Below are positions 16,769-28,696 of a stretch of 64,000 bases of DNA, in pieces; position 1 is the stretch's first letter; each line of letters begins with the position of its first letter. The stretch covers positions 31,496,001 through 31,560,000 of the forward strand of contig OZ020244.1 in assembly GCA_963971285.1 (NCBI GenBank). The letters run 5' to 3'. The notes under the pieces are model-generated. The model was given only the letters and a program-made list of their open reading frames with translations. It ran no database searches and was not told the DNA's origin. The stretch is from Astropecten irregularis (taxonomy: Eukaryota; Echinodermata; Asteroidea; Paxillosida; Astropectinidae). The position numbers and the translations under genes are program-made.

Positions 16769-19700
16769 TCACTTCCAGTCGATACTGTACAATTTGTTCT
16801 GTTCGTAATCAGCCGGCATCATATGGCCCTCATCGCTGATCGGCCACCATTTCAGGTCGTTGTTGTAGCCAGGGTAGGCCCGGCGTCCCGTCGACCGGGT
16901 GGTCGTGAAGATGCTGTCGGTGTTGGGCTTGTCCAAGGCCGGCATGCACAAACGCATCTTATCTAGCAGCTGACCGGGCCAGAATGCGTTGGGGTCGACC
17001 CCTGCTCCTTCCAGGGTCACGTAGCGTTTGGCAAGATGACTGTGGGAAAAACAAAACAGAGAATTTCTCAAGGTTCCACAAACAATTAAAAAACAAATAT
17101 ATGAACTAGGCATAATTAGTTCTTCAAAGCTACTCAGTTGTTCTTTTCAGCACAAAGAGTTTGCTGATCATAGGACATACTATAGCGGTATAGCTATCAA
17201 CTACATATCAAGTGGATGACATTTTTTTGGAATGGAATACAGAGAGATATGTTGTTGGAGTCCCGTCTCCTGTACGTGCTTGCCTAACAAGGTCTTGGCC
17301 AGATGGGTGCCTGGAGATCTAGTTCTTAGTGCAGCAAAACACTGAAGCCTTATTCCATATCCTGACTTTCACAATATTATCTACCCTGTGATATGTACAA
17401 AGGAATGCTGCTAAAATGAACACGGCAGGATCTACAGAAATTGTCCGTTATAACACTCGTTCGTTTCAGCAATTTTAAGCAGCCAGCACTTTGGCATTGG
17501 TATAGCTGAATGTTCATTATAGCAGCATTCCATTATTTATGTTACCCGGCCGGATCATATACATTCAAAAGTCGGACGTCCAATCTGATCTTCTGTTGCA
17601 GCCTATTACAAAGTTGCTGCACAATGCCAATGAATAGTATATTTGTAACAATTTCATCCAAAGCTGTCCCTGTATTGACCTTAAATGTAGACCTGGGGCT
17701 TTTCTCAATGCTCGGCTCCGGCTCAGGCTCCGGCTTTGTTTCTGTATGAGCCATGCTGAAAATATAGTTTTTCATTGGAGCTGAAGCTCTGTTTTCCTTT
17801 TCAAATCTACATCTGAACCATAGCCAAAAGTCTTTATTTTGATACCCGTTATTTTAGAATGGATTCACGAAATGGAGCCGAAGCCGAGCTTTGAGAAAGG
17901 CCCCAGGGTTGTAATACATCCCTATACTAAAAATTATCTTCAGATGCAAGTCAAATAGAAAAGCAAAAACTGGCCTAAACTATCATTCTGGTGGCATCCA
18001 GCGATGTATGTGACTTCAAATGCACCAGATTGCACACTCACCTTGTCAGACGATCGTACTCCTCAAACGTCATCCAGCAGTCCACCTTACGACTGACAAA
18101 AGCTTTCCCGCTGGATAGATTCATCATCTCGGCCTCAGCTCTTACATCGTGGCCCTGAGGGTAGGCATGCTTGGCTTCCATCATCAGCTCCCCGCTGCGG
18201 CTGACCACCACCTTGTCCGGGTCGTGGTACTTGGGAGGCGGTTCGCTGGGCGCCGGGGGATCGGCGAAGTGCTGGGAGAGGGTATGGGTGCCAGGCTGGC
18301 GGATGTGAGAGCTGATACGATTGGCTGGCTTGTCACCAGGATGGAGGAGCGCTGGAAGACGGTACAGAACGTCGAAAGAAGCAGTTTGATAATTTCAATA
18401 TATTGAAATGAAAAGGATGTCTTATAAAGAGAACTTTTACTATGTTGATGAAAAATACTAGATCACGAAAATAGAGAATTGAAATATAGGCAATAAAATT
18501 CATCTGTTTTCAAGATTTCAAGGAAACAGGCCTTGAAGTTAGAAAAATAAAAACTTTCAAGCTCCCTGTTCTTCAAACAGACAAATAATACGTGATCTTT
18601 TTGCTCTTATTTACAAACCATGTCTACTACGTGTATAAGTCTGTTTGAAAATTGCCGATTACTCTATAATAAAGTATCATTAAGATGATAGAAAAGGTAC
18701 CGGTAATCAAATTGTTTGCTTTTGTTTCAACCTGAACTTTGGTTCACTCTCCTCTGAACCAATAATATAATAACATGCTGAGTTTATATGGCAAACGTTG
18801 GTCCTGGGAGGAAAGAAATTCACAAGAACTGTGAGAGAGCCTAGATTACACCTACCTCTCTCCAAGAGTCTTGGTGTCAAACCGATGCCATTTTTCTTGC
18901 ATAGATTGCAGATATCATGATACTCCTTGAGCCTAGCCTCTCTGTATAGATTGATACCAGAGGCTGTATCACCACCTAGGGTTGACCGCATGCTGTGGCT
19001 GTCAATGGCCAGGTTACCAGTCCGCACTTTACCAACACCTTTACCTTTGCCTTTCTTCTTTCTCTGTTGGATACAAAACAAGAGAAGCAAATACATTCAT
19101 AAAGATGCTTTAAGAAAGCCTTTGAGAAAGATCCTGCTAGGATCGAAATGCGTCAGGCCCTCCTAACTCCAAGCTTTTGATATATATCAGGTCATTTTGG
19201 CTGATGAGCAGTTTGCAGCAGTGTATTACTTGTACAGTATTGACATTCATAAAGAGAAAGCACTGATCAAGTAATTTTCTTCTGTGATTTCAGACAATCA
19301 GACTAAATCTGGATTCGAAACCATGACACTTCAGTAAAACACTTCTCCTCGTCCAGTAAACAAAATTCAAGATTCAAGACACAAGACACAATATAGACAC
19401 AATTGAATATAGACACAAGACTCAAAGACACAAAACACAAGATTAGATTCAAGATAGACACATTATACTGGTAGACACAATGTTGACACAAGACTCCAGA
19501 CTCCGGATTCAAGACTTAAGAGTAAGACTCAAAACTCAGAGGTCACTTACCAGTGAACTCTGATGCCGCTCTCGCTTCCTATTCCCAATCATATCATCCG
19601 GCTCCAGCTCCTGCCGTTCCGTCAGATCAGTTACCGGGGGCAACAGATACGGGGAGGAAGTACCTGACCTCATATCAGTGGGTGAAGCCGAGCCAACGGA

Positions 19701-22700
19701 GACCGGGGACCCTGAACGCTGGGAGACGGGTCTGGTGATGACCCGGTCTGGTGACGGTGATGCTGTCTTCTGCCACGTCTGCTGTTCAATCATTACCTTC
19801 ATCTTACTTTTATCTGTAAATGAAAACAACAATTCAAAAGATGATGCAAAGGATGGGAAGCATAAATGTCTGTTTAATTCTACTGGCCATTTCAATGCTA
19901 AGTTAAAAGTACAGTAACAACATGGTTGGTAACATGCCAAAACAGAAATGCTCACAGATTTACTTATAACTTTGAGGATATGATGGCACTGGTTAAATTA
20001 AATACCATTAAACTATTTTTGCATGAAATGGTGTATTAACCCAAAAATTAGACAAACAGAGACCGAAAACAGTTTTGATCTCGGGGTAAGATCAAAACCA
20101 TAATTCTTTATGTTTTAGAAGACAAATTGAGTCCCGTTTTCGCTATTTTCTCGTGACTCAGATGTCCGATTGAGCTTTCCAATCATGTTTCATACCTTTA
20201 ATAATTCATTTTGCAGAAACACTGATTTCGATCATTCCTAAGAGCATGTTTGTTTAACGCAAAGGAGCACAGATTCTACGGATCCGGATCCCGATTTAGC
20301 ATACCCTGCAACCTGCATATAGGACGTGGATCCTCAAATCTGGGATCCTGTGCGTTATAAACAAAAAGGCCCTAAGTTAGAGGTGGATCTGGATGGATTG
20401 ATTCTTAAATACTGGACACAGCAGGAATGAAAATACATCACAGGGCTTGACGAAATGCGGCTTGAAGCTAAGGCTTGGGATTTATTTTGCTACCGCCATT
20501 TTGTGTCCTAAATTAAATAAAATGAAAGCACTTAGGATATGGGGCGATGATGTAGCCTTTCTATCTTCATCTTTTTCGTGTTGCCAATTCCGTTGGTTTC
20601 ATTTTGTAGGCCTCAATAAACGACGTGAAATAAGACCCAAGCCTATAGCTTCAAGCCAGGTTTTCATAAAGGCCCATTTTCCTACTTTCATGGCAGTGAT
20701 GAGCGTTGCAAGACTGCCCAAGCCCTAAGGCTCCACAGAGCTAGCACTTACGTTGAGGCATGGCCACTTTCTTCCTCTCATCAGTCTTGAAGTTGTTCAT
20801 TCCGTGGACAAACTCTCTGTAGTCAATGACATCATTAGCATCATGGTCCAGACTTTCAATCAGGTCAGACAGAAGCTGATCGGAGATGGGAATGCCAGCC
20901 TGTGAAAAATCCAATAAAAACCAGTAAATTACCAATTACTCCCACATCAATCATAATTAGAAAGCCTTTCATTCCAAAACAAGATTTTAGGGTTGCAAAA
21001 TTATATGATCTGAAACTAAAGTTATGTGCAGATGTAAAGGAAGGAAGGGGATGCCCCTGCCCGAAAAAAAAGAAAACAGTCAATCAGTCAAAAATATAAG
21101 ACTAATAATTAGCAAACTTTAAAACAACTAAAATCAATCGATCAATAAAAAGCAAAAACAATGAGAGCAAGTAAATCAAACTAACAATAACAATAAGAAA
21201 GATTAGGTGGCAATCCACCTGACTGAATGAGTGATGAATTGAAGAATGAATATATGATCCAACGAAGGGATCGATAAACAAGTTAAAAAATGAATTAATG
21301 AAAGAATATTTGATCCTCCGATCTGATCCTATAGCATCAAAGTCAATTTGATCCAATCCCATTAAATTTGATCCGATCCAATGTAATCCAATCCCATGAT
21401 CCTGTTCAATCTGATCACATTTAATCCTATCCAATTCAATATCCAATCTGATCCAATCATCCAACCTATCAAATCCTCTTTTAATCTAATCCAATCCTAT
21501 CTAATCCAATTAATCTGATCCCATCCCATCCAATCCAATTTAATTTGATCTAATCCTATCTAATCCAATTAATCTGATCCCATCCCGTCCAATCCAATTT
21601 AATTTGATCTAATCCTATCTAATCCAATCAATCTGATCCCATGCAATCCAATCCGATCTAATCCTATCAATGTGATCGGCCCATCTGATCCACTCGCATC
21701 CAATCCCACCATATCCCATCCCATCCAATCCAGTCCCATCCAATCCCATTTAATTTGATCTAATTCTATCTAATCCAATTAATCTGATCCAATCTAATCC
21801 CATCCAATCTATACACACCTCCTTGATACACTGGTGGAACTCCATCCTAGACAGTGTCCAGCTCTTGTCTTTGTCAGCTCTAGAGAAGAGATCAATCAGT
21901 CGATGTCTCTTAGCCATCAGGTACTTGGAGATGATAGCCATAGCCTCTGGAGGTGGTCTCTTGATGCCTGGGGCTTGAGTTACAGTGACAGGTACCTCCA
22001 CCTTGATGGTCCTAGGATCTTGCCCTTTCGGCTGTAATGAATGAATGACCAAAGAAAAACAATTATTAAACACTATATAATGTGAGGAAAAAAATGTCAT
22101 ATTGTGAGAAACACATGCAGCATGATGGAGGAAGTCCTATCAGTTCCAAACGTTCATCACGGTCACACGGTGATCTATTTATTTTGTTAATTGTGATATA
22201 ATTATCGGAACAATAGGTTGCTGAACAATTAAACACGTACCCACTACCTGACTACTGAAAAACAAAATTGTGCATGCACACGATACGTTCGGACAAAATG
22301 GAAACTGACATTGCATATCAAAATAGCTTCATAATACATGAGGAGGGGAGAGTGAACATTTGAGGCTGCCAGTGATAAATAAAGGTCAGCTGAAAATTTA
22401 GGAGTTAGGAGTATATATAAATAAACAAAATGTATACAATTATTGTATTATAGGTGTGACGATGAGTGCTCAATTTTTGTGTAAGAATATTTTGTGTGAA
22501 AAATGCTCAGCATTTGGGATCACTGTGTAGTGCATGAACACCTGCCTTCACTCAAGGTGTAATTATAAAATGGAGACATTCTGTGCAGAGGAACAGGTAG
22601 TTGCTACTTAATTCTATTTTTCCAATTCTAAAAGGTTACCATTTGACAAATGTTACCTTAAAGACAACAAGTGCAATTTTCTAGTTTCAGTGGTGTTAAA

Positions 22701-25700
22701 AGCACCTTTTGAAGAAAAGTAAATCTCTGGACTTTTGTTGTATTTATAATTGTATTAAAAAAATTAATATAAACCCTGATTTTGCAGAGTCAGTGATGCA
22801 AAGGTATATGTATTTATTTAATTTGAGAAGTGCTCATTATAACAGGCCAGACTCGAGAGTCAAAATTGTTGAAAGACTTCATGCAGATTTGCTACCAGAC
22901 ACCTACAATACTATTGGATACCACCATGCACCATTCACACATAACACGCACGTACGTACATGTCATACTCGGATATAATGAAAAAGTAAACATTTTACAA
23001 TTTGATGTAAGACGTACATTGTATGCAGGTACTATCAGACACAAAGTAACAAATAACTAAATACAACACTAATAGATACTACCACCACTTATTATGTACA
23101 TGCGGTATTAACGCATGTCATACTCAGTAAGTTATAATGACAACGTTTACAAATTACCAACAAAACCAAAATAAATTAATACCCATGCAAATGTGAGATC
23201 ATTTCTACCTTAAACCATGGTGAGATGAATCATTCCATCAGGTTGTGGCATGAACTACAATGATACATGTATGTTCCTGGGGCCGATTTCATAAAGCTCT
23301 GCGACGCATCGCAACTCGATTTGCGACCCGTCATAGCTGCGACGCGTCGCATCTATGCGGTGAGTCCATAGAGAAAGGATGCGTCTTAACTCTGCGGCGC
23401 GTCGTAAGTTTTATGAAATCGACCCCAGGTTCTATATGAGATATAAGCCTAGAGTATTGAATTAGCAACTTAACTGCATCAAATTGGTTGCTTTTATTCA
23501 AAACAGAAGGAAATAAATTTCTGCATTTTGAATCTATAGGAGGTTGTATCATGACTTACGAAAGTTACCAATTCAATGAAAGTAGAACCACAAATTGTGC
23601 CTCAACATGATGGAATGATTCGGATATTTGGTGCAGGTAACAATTTGGTGTCAATTATAGGTCCAAGTGTCATCCAACCACCACAGCACCGTGACCAGTC
23701 TCACTCTCCAGTCTTATCTGCCTATAGAGATCCAGTCCTAGTTTCCTTAACTATCATTAAATTGAGAGGAATGTGTGTCGGCTAATAGAGAGCCTGCTCA
23801 TGCAGTCAGCGATCTGGTGCTAAATTCTCAGCAGGCACAAAAATGTGTACAACAAGTGGATGTGTTCTTTCAAAAAGAAGGAAATCAATGGATGAATGTG
23901 GTGTGAGGACATGAAAGAAAGAGATAGCCACTCATAACAAGTGATAGAATTGGCAGACATTCATCGGGCCTTGAATTTGGTTCTGAAAGGGGCAAGGCCA
24001 CTTTTCCATTGCAAGGGGCACTTCCATTGGAAACTCATAATATCTATGGAAATATTTGATCAAGGGGCACCGTACCAGGGCCAAGAACCAGGGCCACGAA
24101 GGTCATATGGCCTCCATTAAATTCAAGGCTTGATTCATCACAAGTCTGTCTTCTGAGGAAGTAAACCACTTTACAAATGTGTGAAACAATTCAATGGTAT
24201 CAATGTTTTGAATATTTCACATGGAATTTGGTTTAAATGTCCCCATTGAAGCTAGGTATGATGCAAACGTGAAAGCTGAGTGGTTTTTTAAGCTCATCAG
24301 ATCTCGAACCAACAACTGAGCTTTCTCCTAATTGTTTCAAATCCTTGACACAGATCTAGAATTTCATCCTTGAGAGCCAAAGCCTGCAAAAGTGCAAGAC
24401 TATGGCCCTTTCCAAACCTGGGCTCCGGCTCAGGCTCCAGCTCCATTTTGTGAATCCATTCTTAACTAACAGGTATAAAAATAATGGTTTTGGCTATGGT
24501 TTCAAAGTAGATACTCTGTCTCGAACAAGAAAACAGAGTTTCAGCTTCAATGAAAAGCCACAACCTTTATTTTCAGCATATGGATGACAGCGCCGGAGCC
24601 AGAGCTGAAGCCGGAGCAGGAGCCAAGGTTTGGAAAAGGGCTGTATGTCAGAAACTCCAATGGAGGCTCCACTATAAAATGGCTTATTTTTTTCAGGAAT
24701 TGTATTCTTTTTGGGAGATTTTGAGGGGACAACAAAATCATTGGAGGCCATAGCCTCCATAGAATCGTTGCAGTGGGTATCACACTCAAACAAGAGATGG
24801 TACAACTATATTTCAGGTAGCATTTTGATTTCAAACTCTCACATGTGTTGTACCATGCATGGACTATCGGTATGAAACAAAATGACATTGCAAAAGAATA
24901 GACAGACAATGAGACACACCAAGCTTGTTCTAATATACACATGCAACAAACGTAGCAACCAAAGTGCAAACCATACAAAGGAACTAGCACTAAATGCTTT
25001 TTGGAGCCAATACCTGCAAATCATTATCCCCCATAATGTTTATGTCCTGTGGGTTAAAAGATGATTATAATCAAAAGTTAGAATTGATTTGTTGATGTGA
25101 TATTTCTGACTTAAAAAAACACTGAAAATGCATCCTTGGTACTTCTGAAATGACAAAACTGTTCTAAAGTAAAAAGAAATCATTAATAATCAAAATTTCT
25201 CGCGAGACTTTGAAGAAAGACTTGAATAACAACTCAATAGATTGATCACAAATAGAAGAAGTAACTCATTTCCCTGATGTTATTATTGCAGTTGGTGAAA
25301 GTTGGAGTGGAATCCTAAGTGGAATTGTCTTTGCCATACCAGTAGTGCATTTGCAACTGACTCGGTAGCAATGAATTGGCCTTCATGGCATGTTCATATA
25401 TGGAAGATCACCTGACTACATAAACGATATCATCACCAAACATCAACCATCCCGTAATCTTCGTTCGGCCAAAGCACTGCAACTGACTGTCCCTCGCACT
25501 AACCACTCTTGGGGAGACCGCTCTTTCTCACATGCTGCTCCTGTACTCTGGAACAATCTACCACTTGATATTCATCAGTCATCATCACTCTCTGTATTTT
25601 AAACCTCCTTGAAAACCCATTTGCTACTGTAATTAGCCTGACATGTATTGTTATTTTTGTTAATGATTATTAATTTCCTGTTTTGTTTTGCATTGTAATT

Positions 25701-26505
25701 TTGTGTATTGTGCGCCATGAGCGTCAATCATGGCGGATACCGGCGCCTTATAAGTGTCCATTATTATTTATTATTAAGATCTTCAGAAATATTAGTGAGC
25801 GAGTATTCTACTTATTTCAACAAGCAAATACCCCATAACCTAACACTCCAAAAAAAGGTCCCAGTCCCCATGTCAGACCTAGGGTTACGATCATCACAAC
25901 TAGTGACTGAAGTGAAATCAGTTTGTTTCTGATGTTGTAAATCTATTTCTTAAATCTATATTTTTTATTTTCCATCATATTCTCACCTTGTTAGCCAACT
26001 GTTTCTTCAAGCGCTCTTCCGTTAACCGATCCGCCACCCTCCTTTCCAGCGGGCTCGGATCGGGTTTATTTTTCAGCCACTGCTCGCTCAATCCAAGACT
26101 CTCCAAGTCGGATCGTAGCTTCATCCGCTCCCCCAGCCAGCCTTTATACTCGCTGGACTTTTCTTCCACCTCCTTATCATGGAGGGCGATCTTCTCAAGC
26201 TCGCTGAGGGCCCAGTCCTTGTTCTTAGCCGGTGGAGATCGTGGCTTATCCGGCAGAGGAGTCAGCTTGATGTTAGCTTGTTGGACGCTCACATCCCTTC
26301 CTGGGTGCTCTCCCATGGGCGGTGCGATGAACACTCTCTTACGGTGGCGTGACAAGCCCCATAGTTTAGTGGCCGTGGCATAGGTCTTACCCTTGGCCAG
26401 ATCCCGGGCCTTGTACTTTTTTATTTGATCGTGAATTGGCAAGAACTCTGACCTGTTTGGGTGGAACAGCCACCGTAGACCAAAGTCCGATTCAGTGTCC
26501 AACAT
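16769..26505 (-). CDS. EF-hand protein, probably EFCAB12-like
   Basis: The seven exons in coding order are 26505-25987, 22031-21819, 20899-20752, 19813-19551, 19063-18856, 18351-18042 and 17039-16769. All borders are GT-AG and all phases match (0, 0, 1, 0, 1, 2), giving 1932 nt or 643 residues plus stop. There are two EF-hand loops 36 residues apart. Loop 1, at residues 226-237, reads DKDKSWTLSRME. Loop 2, at 262-273, reads DHDANDVIDYRE. Both have acidic residues at positions 1, 3 and 12 and so should bind calcium. The rest is basic and low in complexity, with a conserved-looking C-terminus rich in Trp, Tyr and Pro (FWPGQLLDKMRLCMPALDKP, LKWWPISDEG). No signal peptide or membrane span is seen. 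From memory the layout suggests EFCAB12, a poorly studied EF-hand protein, but I could not align it. The start is the first ATG of exon 1, and extra upstream exons are possible. Confidence 0.85.
17694..17906. repeat. GGCTCAGGCTCC foldback family, copy 2
   Basis: The ends are CTGGGGCTTTTCTCAATGC and GCTTTGAGAAAGGCCCCAG, which pair almost perfectly. The body is the shared one in reverse orientation. It lies in the last intron of the EF-hand gene. Confidence 0.83.
19365..19540. repeat. Degenerate (AGACACAA) simple repeat
   Basis: About 175 bases of A-rich sequence with recurring AAGACACAA and AGATTCAAGA. It lies just outside the donor of the exon at 19551-19813. Confidence 0.75.
19930..20205. 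repeat. AAAGGTAGTATC TIR family, core-variant copy
   Basis: Blocks CACAGATTTACTTATAAC, GAAATGGTGTATTAACCC, AAACAGTTTTGATCTCGGGG and GTGACTCAGATGTCCGATTGAGC match 33860-34226. The ends are eroded. It lies in an EF-hand gene intron. Confidence 0.72.
20240..20373. repeat. Palindromic element with TTTGTTTAACGCA ends
   Basis: TTTGTTTAACGCAAAGGAGC and GGATCCTGTGCGTTATAAACA pair. The centre is GATCCGGATCCCGATTTAGC. A relative at 49183-49293 has TTGTTTCACGCACAAG and GTGCATGAAACAAAC with the same centre type. Confidence 0.7.
20442..20675. repeat. Foldback element, GGCTTGAAGCTAAGGCTTGG family
   Basis: Its arms (GGCTTGAAGCTAAGGCTTGG and CCAAGCCTATAGCTTCAAGCC) are inverse. The blocks TTTTGCTACCGCCATTTTG are shared with the insert at 60794-61013. 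It lies in an intron of the EF-hand gene. Confidence 0.7.
21328..21815. repeat. Satellite-like tract of (C/T)AATC(C/T) units beside an EF-hand exon
   Basis: About 490 bases are made of degenerate pentamers such as ATCCA and AATCC. A higher-order unit of about 60 bases (AATTTAATTTGATCTAATCC type) recurs from 21490. It ends within 5 bases of the splice donor of the exon at 21819-22031. Confidence 0.85.
23277..23429. repeat. Foldback element, GCGACGCATCGC family, copy 1
   Basis: The ends are GGGGCCGATTTCATAAAGC and TTATGAAATCGACCCC. The centre is rich in GCGACGCGTCGC-type palindromes. A second copy is at 59570-59711. Confidence 0.8.
24402..24643. repeat. GGCTCAGGCTCC foldback family, copy 3
   Basis: The ends are GCCCTTTCCAAACCTGGGCTC and GGTTTGGAAAAGGGC, which pair. 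It has the shared body blocks and lies in the first intron of the EF-hand gene. Confidence 0.83.
25390..25775 (+). mobile_element. 3' end of a dead non-LTR retrotransposon (LINE)
   Basis: A reading frame carries the typical end of a reverse transcriptase ORF2: LRSAKALQLTVPRT, WGDRSFSHAAPVLWNNLP. A stop follows, then a 3' tail with GCGCCTTATAAGTGTCCATTATTATTTATT. The rest of the element is absent, so this is a 5'-truncated copy, probably of the CR1/L2 kind (inference). Confidence 0.82.
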
Positions 26506-26860
26506 CGTTAATAAGTCTCTGGTCTCCGTCTATGCATGAAGGCCTACTTATTGGTGGAATGGCAGGTTATGCGGTAAACTGAAAAGGCAAATGACTCAGC
26601 AACCCACATGGTTACCTCATCATAAAGTCATGATTCTACAAACATCATCAGCTTCAAAAGTACAGTTCAGCAATTTCCCATTCATTCTATTTCTTCCAGA
26701 CTTTCTCCCATCCTGCAATGCAAAAGAAAAAAACCTTAGATAAAAGTGTCTCCGTTTGTCTTTTATTCAATTTAAATAAACAAACAATACAACAAATAAA
26801 CTAATTTGTTGTTAGTGGCAGATGTAATAGTTGCAATGATCGTAACCCTAGGTCTGACAT

Positions 26861-27177
26861 GACGAATTTTCGCTCAAGCCGCTCCATCCTTAGCCACACG
26901 TCCAACCGCCTGATTTACGAGGGATATGTTCAACTCTGGTGCGCACACTCTTGTCATCACATTGCACAAGAATGACCGAAAAATAGATGAATACAAGATT
27001 GAAATCATTCAAATAATATATCATTGGGAAGATGAGACACTAAGGAACATTTGTGTATGTAGAAAGTGTGTGAAATGTGATGACAAGAGGTTGTGCACCA
27101 GAGCCGAACATATCCCTCGTAAATCAGGCGGTTGGACGTGTGGCTAAGGATGGAGCGGCTTGAGCAAAAATTCGTGC
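26861..27177. mobile_element. 317-bp element with TIRs of about 80 bases
   Basis: The left arm (GACGAATTTTCGCTCAAGCC to GAGGGATATGTTC) is inverse to the right arm (GAACATATCCCTCGTAAATC to GAGCAAAAATTCGTGCC) with few mismatches. The 150-bp centre is AT-rich. Next to it lie repeated CCTAGGTCTGACATG pieces also seen at 25860, 27227 and 28378. Confidence 0.83.
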
Positions 27178-28405
27178 CACACTAGTGGGGCAAACCTAGG
27201 GTTAGGTCCCAGTCCCCATGTCAGACCTCCCCATGTCAGACCTAGGGTTACGATCATCACAACTACAGATGTAAATGATATCGGCATCCGTGGCACACAA
27301 TTAAGTCAGGAAATACTCAACGTAAAAGATAATCAAATTCAAGGAATACAAACTTTGGGGAAAATGTCGCCATGACAGTGGTTCAAAATTAGATTAGACC
27401 CAGTATAAACTCCCTTTTAAAATTTTTTGGGGTGGATGGTCGGTGTAGCGTGTGTTTTCAACAAGCTAAACACACCATGAAAGCCATACTCTGGAGGGGC
27501 CTAGTACTAGTTGGCTTATTCTATTATTTTCTAGTTCTAAAATTTAGGCCTACATTTGGCCTAAAGTTGCTAAACTAAGGAGACGACCCAGTCACCTTCC
27601 TGTGCCTGGAACTTGGAAGTTTCATGGAGGGGAGTGGGAGGCTCCCTCGCATTGCAACTTAAAATCCACCAAAATGCTCACAAAACACACAAAATAACTA
27701 CGCAAACAATACTCAATAAACAACAGGAACCTTAACTATCCTTGAACAGCAACTTTTGATAAACATCCGGAGTAAACCTACTAGAAATCTTAGAAATACT
27801 TGCCACATTAATTTCTGTACGGTGCCAGTCTGGAGCAAACTTTCATTCACACGTTGCCATACACACAGTAAACAGTATACAACGGGGTCACGGGGTCATG
27901 TCAACGAACTTTGTCAGTTTGCAAGGTCAAGGTACGTACACAGTTGAGGCTTGGCTACGGCTTGGTATTACACACTGACTATGGGAAGTGGCTGCAGCTG
28001 TTACCGTAGATTCGTGTGTAAATGCAAGCCGTAGCCTAGATCATTGGAGCAGAGCTGGCTTACCACGACTCTACCATGATAACAACAGCGCGTGTTAGCG
28101 ATCATTGACGGTTCTTCTTTCTGGAGTGTGTTAAATCCCGAAATAAGCTAGCAATTATTCAGGTAGGCCTATTTCAGCTTTATAAATTATTGTTATTATT
28201 AGAGAGAGATCAGATGCTGTAGGAAATTCGATTTAAATGCCATCGAGAATAAGAAATTGTGGAAAGATCGAGCTTATAACCTCCAGTCCACTTGATATTG
28301 ATGTGCACAAAATGATTGGTGGTGATCCTGGGATTCATGCAGGACTAACGTTAGGCATAGTTGCAATGATCGTAAGCTAGGTCTGACATGGGGACTTGTA
28401 TAGCT

Positions 28406-28562
28406 CAGGGGCCGATTTCACTAACGCTTTGCGATCATCGTAAAAACCAAATCCATCACTAAACGGAAAATTGCTACACAACGTAGCAATCGATTGTCTG
28501 TTTAGCGATGGATTTAATTGGGCTTTACGATGGTCGCAAAGCATTAGTGAAATTGATCCCAG
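28406..28562. repeat. Foldback element with GGGTCGATTTCACT ends, copy B
   Basis: This has the same hairpin architecture as 8757-8911 and shares its core (AAAATTGCTACACAA, GATTGTCTGTTTAGCG). It lies just upstream of the small Cys-rich gene. Confidence 0.85.
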
Positions 28563-28696
28563 TTTAAGTCCCAATGTCAGAACAAGGGTCACTCCCAACT
28601 ATCGGTTATAATGCTTCATTTATGACCCATTTGTTATTAAAAAATTCATGTAACTATCTCCCTGTCTTTCTCTTTGTTAACAGTGGACCTTTCAAG

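Larger units (their letters stand above)
26506..28683. other. Divergent intergenic region between the EF-hand gene and the small Cys-rich gene
   Basis: No exon is certain here. A possible 5' UTR donor (ATTCAG|GTAGGC) lies near 28161, ahead of the acceptor at 28683. The region contains a TIR element (26861-27177), scattered copies of a CCTAGGGTTACGATC motif, and a foldback element at 28406-28562. Promoters for both genes should lie here, but no core promoter is recognisable. Confidence 0.45.

Noticed and set aside
25390-25602. 70-codon frame as a host gene
   Set aside because: The residues are the conserved C-terminal end of LINE reverse transcriptase ORFs and the 3' tail fits a retrotransposon.
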